Shown piece after piece: positions 9,551 through 17,088 of a stretch of DNA of 59,633 nt. The position numbers and the translations under genes are program-made. The DNA comes from a virus. Numbering within the stretch: the stretch's first letter is position 1; each line of letters opens with the position of its first letter. The stretch spans positions 1 through 59,633 of the IMG/VR virus record IMGVR_UViG_3300023184_000136; one strand, written 5' to 3'. Under the pieces are notes generated by a model. The model saw only the letters and a program-made list of their open reading frames with translations, was not told the origin of the DNA and did no database searches.

Positions 9551-10457
9551 TGAAGTTGATTTATTAGTTGAACTCTTAACTGATGTCTTAGGTAAACCAC
9601 ATCAGCACTATGGGTCAAAAGGTCAGATATCTTTTGACTGTCCGGCTTGTGCTGCTGAGAAAGGTTTGGAAGAGGGTGATGGTAAGGGTAACTTGGAAAT
9701 TAACTACGGTAAACACGTATACAAGTGTTGGGCTTGTGGTGAATTATATGGTACACACGGTCCACTCGGTAAACTATTTGATAAGTACGGAACCAAAAAA
9801 CAGAAGAAGGTCTATGACCTAATCAAACCTGAGGAGTTGAAACAGGAGGACATCAAACGTCCTCGACTAAGACTACCCGAAGGATATACCCAATTCAAAG
9901 AATCTAACCCAAGATTTATACCTCATATCGAGGCTTATAATTATCTGGTCTCAAGAGGTATCACAGATGACATTATAGAACGATTTAAGATAGGTTATAC
10001 CGCAGTTGGGGATTATGCCTACCGAATCGTTGTCCCGTCTTATAACACAGAAAACACCCTAAATTACTTCGTTGCAAGGGCTTGGGTACCCAAAAAGATG
10101 AAATACAAGAACCCTCCTGTGCCCAAGGATGAAATTATTTTTAATGAAAGTGCTATAGATTGGAAAAAAAACGTATATTTGTGCGAAGGAGTATTTGATT
10201 CGTTCTTTTTAACTAACCCAATAGTGATGTTGGGGAAGAAAATGAGTAAGTTGTTGTTTGAGACGTTATACAACAAAGCTGAAGCGAATATCATCATCTG
10301 TACAGATGGAGATGCGTGGACAGACGGATTGAAACTTTACCACGAGTTAAATGGTGGGAGATTATACAACAAGATTAAAATCATCAAGTTGCCTAATGAC
10401 AAAGACGTTTGTGATTTAAGGGGACAAATTGACGAGTATTATTATGAAATTAAGTAA
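9543..10457 (+). CDS. DNA primase, zinc-finger plus TOPRIM
   Basis: 304 residues from ATG 9543, which overlaps the preceding stop; an upstream TTG at 9510 is less likely. It makes RNA primers for DNA replication. A CHC2-like zinc-binding domain is present (Cys33-x2-Cys36 in CPAC and Cys62-x2-Cys65 in CWAC). The TOPRIM domain has the Glu motif VYLCEGVFDS near residue 215 and the metal-binding DGD in IIICTDGDAW near 254. There is no helicase domain, so a separate replicative helicase must lie outside the window, as in T4 (gp61 with gp41). Its end overlaps the next gene by 14 bases. Confidence 0.85.
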   Translation: MTDEVDLLVELLTDVLGKPHQHYGSKGQISFDCPACAAEKGLEEGDGKGNLEINYGKHVYKCWACGELYGTHGPLGKLFDKYGTKKQKKVYDLIKPEELKQEDIKRPRLRLPEGYTQFKESNPRFIPHIEAYNYLVSRGITDDIIERFKIGYTAVGDYAYRIVVPSYNTENTLNYFVARAWVPKKMKYKNPPVPKDEIIFNESAIDWKKNVYLCEGVFDSFFLTNPIVMLGKKMSKLLFETLYNKAEANIIICTDGDAWTDGLKLYHELNGGRLYNKIKIIKLPNDKDVCDLRGQIDEYYYEIK

Positions 10458-11292
10458 CATCGCACAAGAAATCAGAGAGTTAGTTAAAACAAGACAACAA
10501 GAACTTGGATTGACCTTTGAAGAAGACAAACACATCTACACAATGAATGGAAGGAAAGATTATCCTTCAGTTTCTAAAGTCCTCAAACAATTTTACACAG
10601 AGTTTCCATCAGAAGAAATATCTTATCACAAAGCGGGTGGTGACCCACAAAAACAACAACAATTACTTGACGAGTGGGCAGCAGCTGGTGAATACTCAAC
10701 CAATATGGGTAGTAGAGTTCACTATGTGTTGGAGAAGAATGTTATTGAACGTAACGGAAATTACAAAGAAGTGAGACAACCTATCTTTGATTGTGATTTA
10801 ACCCAAATGATGAAGGGTGATGCAATGATTAATGCCGGTAAGAAGTATGTTGATTTAATGGAAGAGAGAGGTGCCGTTCTATTAGATACGGAGATGGTTC
10901 TTGGTGACCCTGAATTGGGGTATACAGGACAACCCGATAAAATATGGTTGATGATGAACAGAGCAAAAACAGAATTTGGATTTGTTGTTACCGATTGGAA
11001 GACTAATAAGAAAAAGAATTTTCAAGAGACAGGTTATACTAAAAGATTAAAAGACCCATTTGGTAAGTTCCCTGATACCGCCTTAGGTCACTACTACCTT
11101 CAATTACCTTTATATGCTAAATTACTTTTAAAGATGTTACAGGGCACCAAATATGCCGATGTTAAGTTATTAGGATGTGTTATCACTCACTTATCAGATG
11201 AAGCTCAATTTGAAGAATTTAAAGTACCTCAAGAGATTGTTAACACTGTCTTAGACATGGATATTAAAAAATATTTGATAAGTAAGAAGTAA
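10444..11292 (+). CDS. RecB/Cas4-like PD-(D/E)XK nuclease
   Basis: 282 residues from ATG 10444. The series of motifs is that of the RecB-type nuclease fold: GSRVHYVLE with His93; Glu150 in LLDTEM; GYTGQPDKI with Asp165; VVTDWKTNK with Asp184 and Lys186 (the D-x-K core); and YLQLPLYAKLL with Gln220 (motif QxxxY). Such proteins act as 5'-3' or structure-specific DNA exonucleases. Placement between primase and the Mre11/Rad50-like pair suggests a role in recombination or DNA-end processing. It is a stand-alone nuclease without a helicase domain. Confidence 0.8.
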   Translation: MKLSNIAQEIRELVKTRQQELGLTFEEDKHIYTMNGRKDYPSVSKVLKQFYTEFPSEEISYHKAGGDPQKQQQLLDEWAAAGEYSTNMGSRVHYVLEKNVIERNGNYKEVRQPIFDCDLTQMMKGDAMINAGKKYVDLMEERGAVLLDTEMVLGDPELGYTGQPDKIWLMMNRAKTEFGFVVTDWKTNKKKNFQETGYTKRLKDPFGKFPDTALGHYYLQLPLYAKLLLKMLQGTKYADVKLLGCVITHLSDEAQFEEFKVPQEIVNTVLDMDIKKYLISKK

Positions 11293-11324
11293 TTGATTAT
11301 ATTTTAAACAATAAAAAAGAGAAT

Positions 11325-11564
11325 ATGCAAGATTTACAAAGACCTAAAATTAATCTAAGAGATTGTCCGACTATCAAATGTGAAAGTTGTGGTAGTATCT
11401 ATTTTAGAGAGGTTATTTATCTTAAGAAAGTATCTAAGATAATGACGGGGGATTCTGAGGATACAACAGTACCGTTCCCAATTTATAAGTGTGACGATTG
11501 TGGTCACATAAACGAAGGATTCAATCCTTTTGAAGGTTTAAAAACTATAACAGATGGAGAATAA
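11325..11564 (+). CDS. Zinc-ribbon protein
   Basis: 79 residues. Two Cys pairs, CESCGSIYFRE near residue 20 and CDDCGHINEG near residue 57, are spaced as in a zinc ribbon. No further domain is seen. The 3' end overlaps the small membrane protein at 11554. It may be a transcription-related or structural zinc protein. Function unknown. Confidence 0.65.
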   Translation: MQDLQRPKINLRDCPTIKCESCGSIYFREVIYLKKVSKIMTGDSEDTTVPFPIYKCDDCGHINEGFNPFEGLKTITDGE

Positions 11565-11703
11565 ATTCATGAAATTTTGGAAAAAATTCGGTCCTTACCT
11601 ATTAATTGGTACCGGTATCAGTCAATTCATAGTGTTTGAAAATTGGGCTGTAGGCTCCTTATTTATGATTTTAGGATTTATATTAATGACCGACAATGAT
11701 TAA
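11554..11703 (+). CDS. Small membrane protein
   Basis: 49 residues, starting MENKFMKFWKKFG. Two short hydrophobic stretches (YLLIGTGISQFIVF and GSLFMILGFILM) form one or two membrane segments. It overlaps the preceding gene by 11 bases and the Mre11-like gene by 8, so all three are probably translationally coupled. No function recognised. Confidence 0.55.
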   Translation: MENKFMKFWKKFGPYLLIGTGISQFIVFENWAVGSLFMILGFILMTDND

Positions 11704-12475
11704 AAGATTAATACATTTTTCTGATTTACATATCAGATTGTTTAAGGACCACGACTTGTATCGTAGCGTCCTTGAAACAGCATTAAAGGAGTGGGAGACA
11801 CTACGACCTGACCGAATAGTATTCACAGGTGACTTGGTGCACTCCAAGAATCAAATGACACCCGAGTTGGTGGAGTTTGTTGCGTGGGTGTTAACTGAGT
11901 GTGCGAAGATTGCGAAGACCGTTGTTATCATTGGTAACCACGACTTCCTTGAAAACAACAACACTCGTCTTGATGCGTTGACTCCTGTTATTGATTCATT
12001 GAAGAACGATAACATATCTTATTATAAGAGTAGAGGTGTGTATGAGGATGAGAACATCAATTGGTGTGTCTATTCATTAATGGACCACAATATTCCTCCT
12101 GACGTTCAAAAGTCAGATAAAATAAACATAGGATTATTCCACGGACCAGTTCAAGGTTTGTATACTGACATCGGATACAAGTTTGAAGATGGATTTGATG
12201 TGAGCAAGTTCAAAGGATGCGATTTGGTTCTTTGTGGTGATATCCATAAACGACAAATATTTGATATCCCAAATGGCAAAAAGGCATATATGGTCGGTTC
12301 TACCATACAACAGAACTTCGGTGAGACAATTAGAAAACACGGCTATGGCGTATATGAAGTTGAAAAAGACGAGTATACTTTTGTGGATTTACCTAATCCT
12401 AAACCTTTTCTTTCTTTTTACATTAATTCGATTGAGTGTTTAGAGAAAGGAACTGAAAAATTGGTTAACTACTAA
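11696..12475 (+). CDS. SbcD/Mre11-like nuclease, T4 gp47-type
   Basis: 259 residues with all hallmark motifs of the calcineurin-like phosphoesterase fold: Asp10-Leu-His12 (FSDLHIR), GDLVHSK with Asp46, GNHD at 80-83, a conserved His in GLFHGP and GDIHKRQ near residue 180. It is the nuclease half of the Mre11-Rad50/SbcCD complex, which processes DNA ends for recombination-dependent replication. The partner ATPase is encoded at 14008, separated by five small genes rather than adjacent as in T4. Length is short compared with cellular SbcD (about 400), like T4 gp47 (about 340) or smaller, so the capping region is reduced. Confidence 0.85.
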   Translation: MIKRLIHFSDLHIRLFKDHDLYRSVLETALKEWETLRPDRIVFTGDLVHSKNQMTPELVEFVAWVLTECAKIAKTVVIIGNHDFLENNNTRLDALTPVIDSLKNDNISYYKSRGVYEDENINWCVYSLMDHNIPPDVQKSDKINIGLFHGPVQGLYTDIGYKFEDGFDVSKFKGCDLVLCGDIHKRQIFDIPNGKKAYMVGSTIQQNFGETIRKHGYGVYEVEKDEYTFVDLPNPKPFLSFYINSIECLEKGTEKLVNY

Positions 12476-12476
12476 A

Positions 12477-13286
12477 ATGGAAGTCAAACTTACTCTCACC
12501 AATTCCGAACATAAAGATTTAATTTCTTTCTGTAATCTGAATGATTTATTGGTAAGTCAAGTTGTCAAGGATTCCTTTACAACTGGATTCAATATCGAAA
12601 GGTATGGTCTCCTGAATGCAGGTAATGAGGTTAAAGAGAAAGAGGTTATTAAGGAAGTAATCAAGTATGTTGAGGTTCCTGTGGTAGAAGAGAAAGAGGT
12701 TATCAAGATTGAATATGTTGAAGTACCTGTTGAGAAGATTGTAACCAAAGAAGTAATAGTTGAGAAGATTGTTGAGGTAATTAAAGAGGTTCCAGTAGAC
12801 AGAGTTGTTGAAAAAATCGTTGAAATAACCAAAGAAATTCCTGTTGAAAAGGTAGTTATTAAAGAGGTGATTAAGGAGATTCCTGTTGAGAAAATTGTCA
12901 CCAAAACAGAATACGTTAGTGATGATACTCAGATAAATGAACTGTTGTTAAAAATACAAGAGTTGGAAGATACACCTCCAAAGGTAGTTGAGGTAATCAA
13001 AGAAGTACCTGTGGACAGAGTGGTGATACAGGAGAAGATAGTTGAAACTATTAAGGAAGTGGCTGTTGAGGTAATCAAAGAGGTGATAGTGGAGAAAGAA
13101 GTAGGCGGGGTGGATAAGAGTAAGTTAGATGCTCTCCAAGCTACCGTTCAAAAGATAAGAGCCGACAATCTTGAAAAGGATAGATTGATAAAAGAATATG
13201 AGAAGACAATTCAAGATATTCAAAAATTCCAAGAGAATAAACAAGCGGTTTATCTCAGCGGGTCAAACTTAAATAAAACATTATAA
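12477..13286 (+). CDS. Val-Glu-Lys repeat protein between the gp47-like and gp46-like genes
   Basis: 269 residues. The middle (about residues 50-210) is built from degenerate 8-12-residue units such as VPVEKIVTKEVI, VEKIVEVIKEVP and VDRVVEKIVEITKE, dominated by Val, Glu, Lys and Ile. The C-terminus (about 215-260) looks like a coiled coil (LQATVQKIRADNLEKDRLIKE). Repeats of the EVPVEK kind are common in extended, filamentous proteins. It lies directly after the Mre11-like gene with a 1-base gap and overlaps the next gene by one base. A role tied to the recombination complex is only suggested by position. Confidence 0.7.
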   Translation: MEVKLTLTNSEHKDLISFCNLNDLLVSQVVKDSFTTGFNIERYGLLNAGNEVKEKEVIKEVIKYVEVPVVEEKEVIKIEYVEVPVEKIVTKEVIVEKIVEVIKEVPVDRVVEKIVEITKEIPVEKVVIKEVIKEIPVEKIVTKTEYVSDDTQINELLLKIQELEDTPPKVVEVIKEVPVDRVVIQEKIVETIKEVAVEVIKEVIVEKEVGGVDKSKLDALQATVQKIRADNLEKDRLIKEYEKTIQDIQKFQENKQAVYLSGSNLNKTL

Positions 13287-13486
13287 TGGGAGAAATCGAA
13301 TGGGGTAAATGTGAGATTTGTGATAACGAAGGTCAGCTACATCGCAAGTATTATATGTACGGGATTAAATGTGAATGTTGTAGTAATGAACACTTCGAAA
13401 TTGTGTGGCATTGTGGGAACTGTGAACCCAAAGACCCAGGGGTTAGAAAAATCCAATTAAGTAACGAATTAAAACACAAAATATGA
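13286..13486 (+). CDS. Small zinc-finger-like protein
   Basis: 66 residues. Cys pairs KCEICDNEG (near residue 8), KCECCSNEH (near 29) and HCGNCEP (near 43) can bind one or two zinc ions. It shares one base with the previous gene's stop codon and overlaps the next start by 4 bases (ATGA-like coupling). The fold type resembles treble-clef/zinc-ribbon proteins. Function unknown. Confidence 0.65.
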   Translation: MGEIEWGKCEICDNEGQLHRKYYMYGIKCECCSNEHFEIVWHCGNCEPKDPGVRKIQLSNELKHKI

Positions 13487-13836
13487 TAACACAATTAATT
13501 TTATGGATGCTAATGGCTTATGGAATGAGCAATATCCTTGTTTACGGGAGCATTTTCAACGGACCAAGAAATTACATTTTCAATGAAGCTGACCATGGTG
13601 TCGGATTCCTTAATGGATTTTTTGTATTTCTTAAGGATATGTTGAAATGTATGATGTGTACTCCAACGTGGGTTGGATTCTTTTTCGGAATTTTCTTATA
13701 TTCACCTGTACACGAAATGCTCGGGGTAACAAAGATTATCTCATGGTTTTTTGATGGTATGTTGGCATCAGGTTCAGTATGGGCAATTAATTCAATAATA
13801 GAATGGTTTGAAGAGAACCGACCAAAAAAACAATAA
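13483..13836 (+). CDS. Multi-pass membrane protein with CxxC motif
   Basis: 117 residues. Three hydrophobic segments are visible: residues 1-24 (LILWMLMAYGMSNILVYGSIF), about 58-78 (CTPTWVGFFFGIFLYSPV) and about 85-108. Before the second segment is CMMCTPTWVGF, a CxxC-x2-W pattern like that of DUF1360-type membrane proteins. Ends in a charged tail. It overlaps the preceding gene by 4 bases. It could act at the host envelope, but nothing specific shows this. Confidence 0.65.
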   Translation: MITQLILWMLMAYGMSNILVYGSIFNGPRNYIFNEADHGVGFLNGFFVFLKDMLKCMMCTPTWVGFFFGIFLYSPVHEMLGVTKIISWFFDGMLASGSVWAINSIIEWFEENRPKKQ

Positions 13837-13837
13837 A

Positions 13838-14005
13838 ATGGGTAAGAACGAGAAAGAACACCGCAAGAAAGTTGCGGCAAGAAACTTAAAGTTAAAGGCG
13901 GAACAAAGCGCGTTCCAAAAATTATTCAATGAGTCTATGAAGACTCAGATTGAAGAAATGAAAAAGAAAGATGCTGCGGCGTCTGGTCTTACAGTAAAAC
14001 AATAA
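13838..14005 (+). CDS. Small charged helical protein
   Basis: 55 residues from ATG 13838, 1 base after the previous stop. The same frame is open upstream to a TTG at 13808 inside the preceding gene, but the ATG is the natural start. Highly charged, Lys/Glu-rich and probably one long helix (KKVAARNLKLKAEQSAFQKL). No known domain. Position immediately before the Rad50-like gene may matter. Confidence 0.6.
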   Translation: MGKNEKEHRKKVAARNLKLKAEQSAFQKLFNESMKTQIEEMKKKDAAASGLTVKQ

Positions 14006-14007
14006 AA

Positions 14008-16386
14008 ATGAAATGGGATTTATTCAATCCAATTCCTGAGTATAACTACGCATATATGTCAACAAAATTAGATATATCTACTTTGGAGAACCCGAACATA
14101 CAAGTAATATGGGAGGACACTCCGGATAACTTCACACAAGAAAGAATCAAGTCTGTTAAACAATATTTTAACAAGAAGTATAGCACAACGAACGTTAATG
14201 TTATTACTAAGGTTAAGATGACTGAGGAGACACAACAGACCATCGATGTTGCTGTGAATATCATGGACAAGAACTACCAGAACGAATTGATTAAGTCTCT
14301 TCTTGAAGGTAAACAACAAGACCAATACTACGACCAAGTGATGAACATCGACCTTTCGGTTGAGAACAGAATGATGGCTAACGAGGTAGAGGTGACTCCA
14401 TTCAAGAGATGGTACATCAAGAAGATTGAGTTCAGTAACTTCTTATCCTATGGTGAGAATCAGGTTATTGACTTCGACAAGTGTGATGGTATCACCGTGG
14501 TTGAATCAGACCCTCCAAACTTTGGAGGTAAGACGGTATTGACCGTTGACTTGTTATTATTCTTATTCTTCAACACGACAACCAAGACACAGAAAGCCGA
14601 GGAAATCTTCAACAGATTCACAGACAAGAATTCGGTATCGGTTAAGGGTGACATCATCATTGATGGTGAGGAGTATATTATTGCTCGTAAGATTGAAAGA
14701 AAGAAATCTAAAGCTGGTGAATGGAATGTTAAGACTGAGTTGGACTTCTTCAAGAAGTTAGCTGATGGTCAATTGCAGAACTTTACAGGGGAGCAAAGAC
14801 GTGAGACTGAGAACTTTATCAAGACATCTATTGGAGACATGGATGACTTCCTAATGACCATTGTAACGACAGCGTCAAACCTTGAAGACTTGTTGGAGGC
14901 AAAACCTACAGCTCGTGGTCAGGTGTTGAGTAGATTCTTAGGTCTTGAATTCTTGAAGAAGAAGGAAGAGACAGGTAAAGAAATATTTGCTGAGTTCTCA
15001 AAGGGAATGATGTCCAATGTGTATAACACGGAGTCATTGAAACAGGATAATGAAACCAATAGAGAAGAGATAACAAGACTTGAAAATGAGACTGAGGAAT
15101 CAACCTTAAAGGTTCAAGACGTGGATAAGAGATTACAAAAGGGTCAGGATTATAAGGATGAGTTATTGAAGTCCAAGTTCTCTGATTTGGACCAAGAGTT
15201 GATTGTGTTGAATCCAATCAAACTTCAATCAGACATCAGTGACTTTGAGTCTAGTAGTGAAAGAATCAAAGGACAAATCAAGGATATTAAAATCGTTGAA
15301 CCTAAAGAGTTCTATCACGAAGACAAACACGATGAGGTTAAGGGTGAGTTGAAACGAGTTGCTGGTGAGTTAATCCTTGCACAGAAACAAGTTAGCGACA
15401 TCCAAGAACTTATTAAAAAATATGGAGATGGGATTCAATGTGAGCACTGTGGAATCAAATTAAGGGAAGCGGCTCTCACAAAGAAAAAGATTGATGAGTT
15501 GAAGGATTGGGAGAAGAAAGTTAAAGACCTTGATAAAGAACAAACCAAACTTGAGAAGAAAGAAGAATCATTCACTCAACTTAAGAAAGACTTTGATGAA
15601 TATGAGAGAAACAAACTAATCAAGGAGAAGTATGAACTGTCGTTGGAATCCAATGATTTGAAATTGGGACAAGCTAAAGACAAACTTAAGAGATACCAAG
15701 AGGTTCAAGATAAGATTAAGAAGAACAATGAGGTGGATGCTCAGTTGGTTAAAGCCGGTCTTCGTATTGACGAGTTGATTAATGAGAAGAGAGGGTACGA
15801 AAGAATTCAATCAAGTAATGCAACTCAAATCAAAAACCTTGAAGGTCGTATCGAGAAGAACAACGATATCATCCTCAGAATTGCTGAAGAGTTTGAACGT
15901 GAGAAGATTTATAAAATCTACGTTGATGTCTTCGGTAAGAACGGAATCAGTAAGATTATTATGAAGACAATGATGCCATTGATTAACTCTGAACTTCAGA
16001 GATTACTTCAGGACTCTTGTTTCTTCAACTTGGAGATTCGTATTAACGACAAGAACGAGGTTGACTTTATTATGATTGACAACGGAACAGGTATTGAAAA
16101 ACCAATGACCGCTGGCTCAGGGTATGAGAAAACCGTGGGAGCGTTGGCTATCAGAGCGGTACTTGCTAAGGTATGTTCACTTCCAAAACCTAATATATCA
16201 GTATATGATGAGACGTGGGGTAAGGTGTCTAACGATAATCTTGAGATGGTTGGGGACTTCTTCATGAAGTTGAAGGATTACTTTGAAAAAATATTTGTCA
16301 TATCACATAATCCTTTAATATCAAATTGGGCGGATAACGTAGTCCATATTACAAAAACCGAAAATGTATCAAAAGTCTCACAATAG
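14008..16386 (+). CDS. SbcC/Rad50-like ATPase, T4 gp46-type
   Basis: 792 residues. ATP-binding head with a Walker A variant PPNFGGKTVL (about residues 168-177; GxxGxGKT is shortened to FGGKT), long coiled-coil arms (about 320-660) interrupted by the zinc hook CEHC near residue 478, an ABC signature region TAGSGYEKTVGALAIR near 700, Walker B ISVYDETWG near 731 and a switch His in VISHNPLISNW. It pairs with the Mre11-like protein at 11696 for DNA-end processing. Unusual is an N-terminal extension of about 130 residues before the first head strand (WYIKKIEFSNFLSYGENQ); family members begin at that strand. The stop codon lies inside a terminator hairpin. Confidence 0.88.
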   Translation: MKWDLFNPIPEYNYAYMSTKLDISTLENPNIQVIWEDTPDNFTQERIKSVKQYFNKKYSTTNVNVITKVKMTEETQQTIDVAVNIMDKNYQNELIKSLLEGKQQDQYYDQVMNIDLSVENRMMANEVEVTPFKRWYIKKIEFSNFLSYGENQVIDFDKCDGITVVESDPPNFGGKTVLTVDLLLFLFFNTTTKTQKAEEIFNRFTDKNSVSVKGDIIIDGEEYIIARKIERKKSKAGEWNVKTELDFFKKLADGQLQNFTGEQRRETENFIKTSIGDMDDFLMTIVTTASNLEDLLEAKPTARGQVLSRFLGLEFLKKKEETGKEIFAEFSKGMMSNVYNTESLKQDNETNREEITRLENETEESTLKVQDVDKRLQKGQDYKDELLKSKFSDLDQELIVLNPIKLQSDISDFESSSERIKGQIKDIKIVEPKEFYHEDKHDEVKGELKRVAGELILAQKQVSDIQELIKKYGDGIQCEHCGIKLREAALTKKKIDELKDWEKKVKDLDKEQTKLEKKEESFTQLKKDFDEYERNKLIKEKYELSLESNDLKLGQAKDKLKRYQEVQDKIKKNNEVDAQLVKAGLRIDELINEKRGYERIQSSNATQIKNLEGRIEKNNDIILRIAEEFEREKIYKIYVDVFGKNGISKIIMKTMMPLINSELQRLLQDSCFFNLEIRINDKNEVDFIMIDNGTGIEKPMTAGSGYEKTVGALAIRAVLAKVCSLPKPNISVYDETWGKVSNDNLEMVGDFFMKLKDYFEKIFVISHNPLISNWADNVVHITKTENVSKVSQ

Positions 16387-16397
16387 TGGGACTTTTT
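16371..16397 (+). terminator. Rho-independent terminator overlapping the Rad50-like stop codon
   Basis: AAAGTCTCAC pairs with GTGGGACTTT around a 4-nt loop, followed by T residues. The TAG stop at 16384 is within the loop side of the hairpin. Confidence 0.65.
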
Positions 16398-16415
16398 CAT
16401 GTGAATAACTTTTAT

Positions 16416-16446
16416 TTGGTGGATTGAAATGGGTTCCATATCTTTG
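16416..16446 (+). promoter_or_regulatory. Bacteroidota-type promoter
   Basis: TTG at 16416-16418, 20-bp spacer, TATCTTTG at 16439-16446, a full match to the host consensus. Start codon 16475 follows about 20 nt after the expected transcription start. Confidence 0.8.
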
Positions 16447-16474
16447 TATTCACAAACAAATAAACAAATACAAT

Positions 16475-17029
16475 ATGAAAAAAATCCTTATGGTCGCAAT
16501 CGCCTTAATTGCAACGGTTTCAACTTTCGCTCAAAAACAAATCACTTACAATGAAATGAAAACTTTCAGCAAAGGAGCTTTTGAAGCTGCAGATTTTGAT
16601 TCTTATGTTGGTGCTGACGGTCATACTTATAAAATAGGTGATACATTAAAACTTGGTCGACCATCATCAAACAAAACATTTGCATTTATTGATGAAGGTA
16701 ATGTATTAGTTACCCCAACTCCAACAACTGCTAGTTCTAGTGGTACAAATTCAATTATCAAAAGAATTTATGTTGGTGGAAGTAAAAGAATGGGTTTTAG
16801 AATTTATTTTGTTGGTAAAGGGATATGTGGAATGTGTCCACAATATTACATTAATGTTGAAGAAGCTATGGCAGTTGGTGAATTAAAATCTTTCGGAATG
16901 AGTAGAGAAGATGCTATTGCAAAACTTAAAGAACAAAAAGATTTGTTAGATTTGGGGATGATTACCAAAGAACAATTTGAAAAAATTAAAACAGAACTCA
17001 CACCAATCGTGATGAAGTCATTACAATAA
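16475..17029 (+). CDS. Secreted protein with C-terminal SHOCT-like domain
   Basis: 184 residues from ATG 16475. An in-frame ATG at 16424 lies upstream of the promoter's -7 box and would not be in the message. Residues 1-20 (MKKILMVAIALIATVSTFAQ) are a signal peptide with the FAQ cleavage site typical of Bacteroidota. The C-terminus, about residues 145-184, with LKEQKDLLDLGMITKEQFEK, matches the SHOCT pattern of short C-terminal domains (LxxLxxLxxxGxITxEEFE). The middle is unrecognised, with a GMCPQYY motif. It stands alone between a promoter and a terminator. It is probably exported to the periplasm and could alter the infected cell's envelope. Confidence 0.7.
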   Translation: MKKILMVAIALIATVSTFAQKQITYNEMKTFSKGAFEAADFDSYVGADGHTYKIGDTLKLGRPSSNKTFAFIDEGNVLVTPTPTTASSSGTNSIIKRIYVGGSKRMGFRIYFVGKGICGMCPQYYINVEEAMAVGELKSFGMSREDAIAKLKEQKDLLDLGMITKEQFEKIKTELTPIVMKSLQ

Positions 17030-17035
17030 GATTTG

Positions 17036-17064
17036 AACCCTCACCCTCAACGGTGGGGGTTTTT
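17036..17064 (+). terminator. Rho-independent terminator
   Basis: Ten-base-pair stem AACCCTCACC/GGTGGGGGTT with a 6-nt loop, followed by TTTT. Confidence 0.8.
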
Positions 17065-17075
17065 AATTACAAAGA

Positions 17076-17083
17076 TATTTATT
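17076..17083 (+). promoter_or_regulatory. Putative phage late promoter motif TATTTATT
   Basis: TATTTATT 5 nt upstream of the ATG at 17089, immediately after a terminator. Confidence 0.5.
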
Positions 17084-17088
17084 GTGAG

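Noticed and set aside
12557-12904. Minus-strand ORF of 115 aa rich in Ser, Thr and Ile
   Set aside because: Shadow of the Val-Glu-Lys repeats of the plus-strand gene.
17053-17088. Upstream GTG extension of the Vsr-like nuclease
   Set aside because: It would lie inside the preceding terminator, and the late-type motif would be within the coding region.
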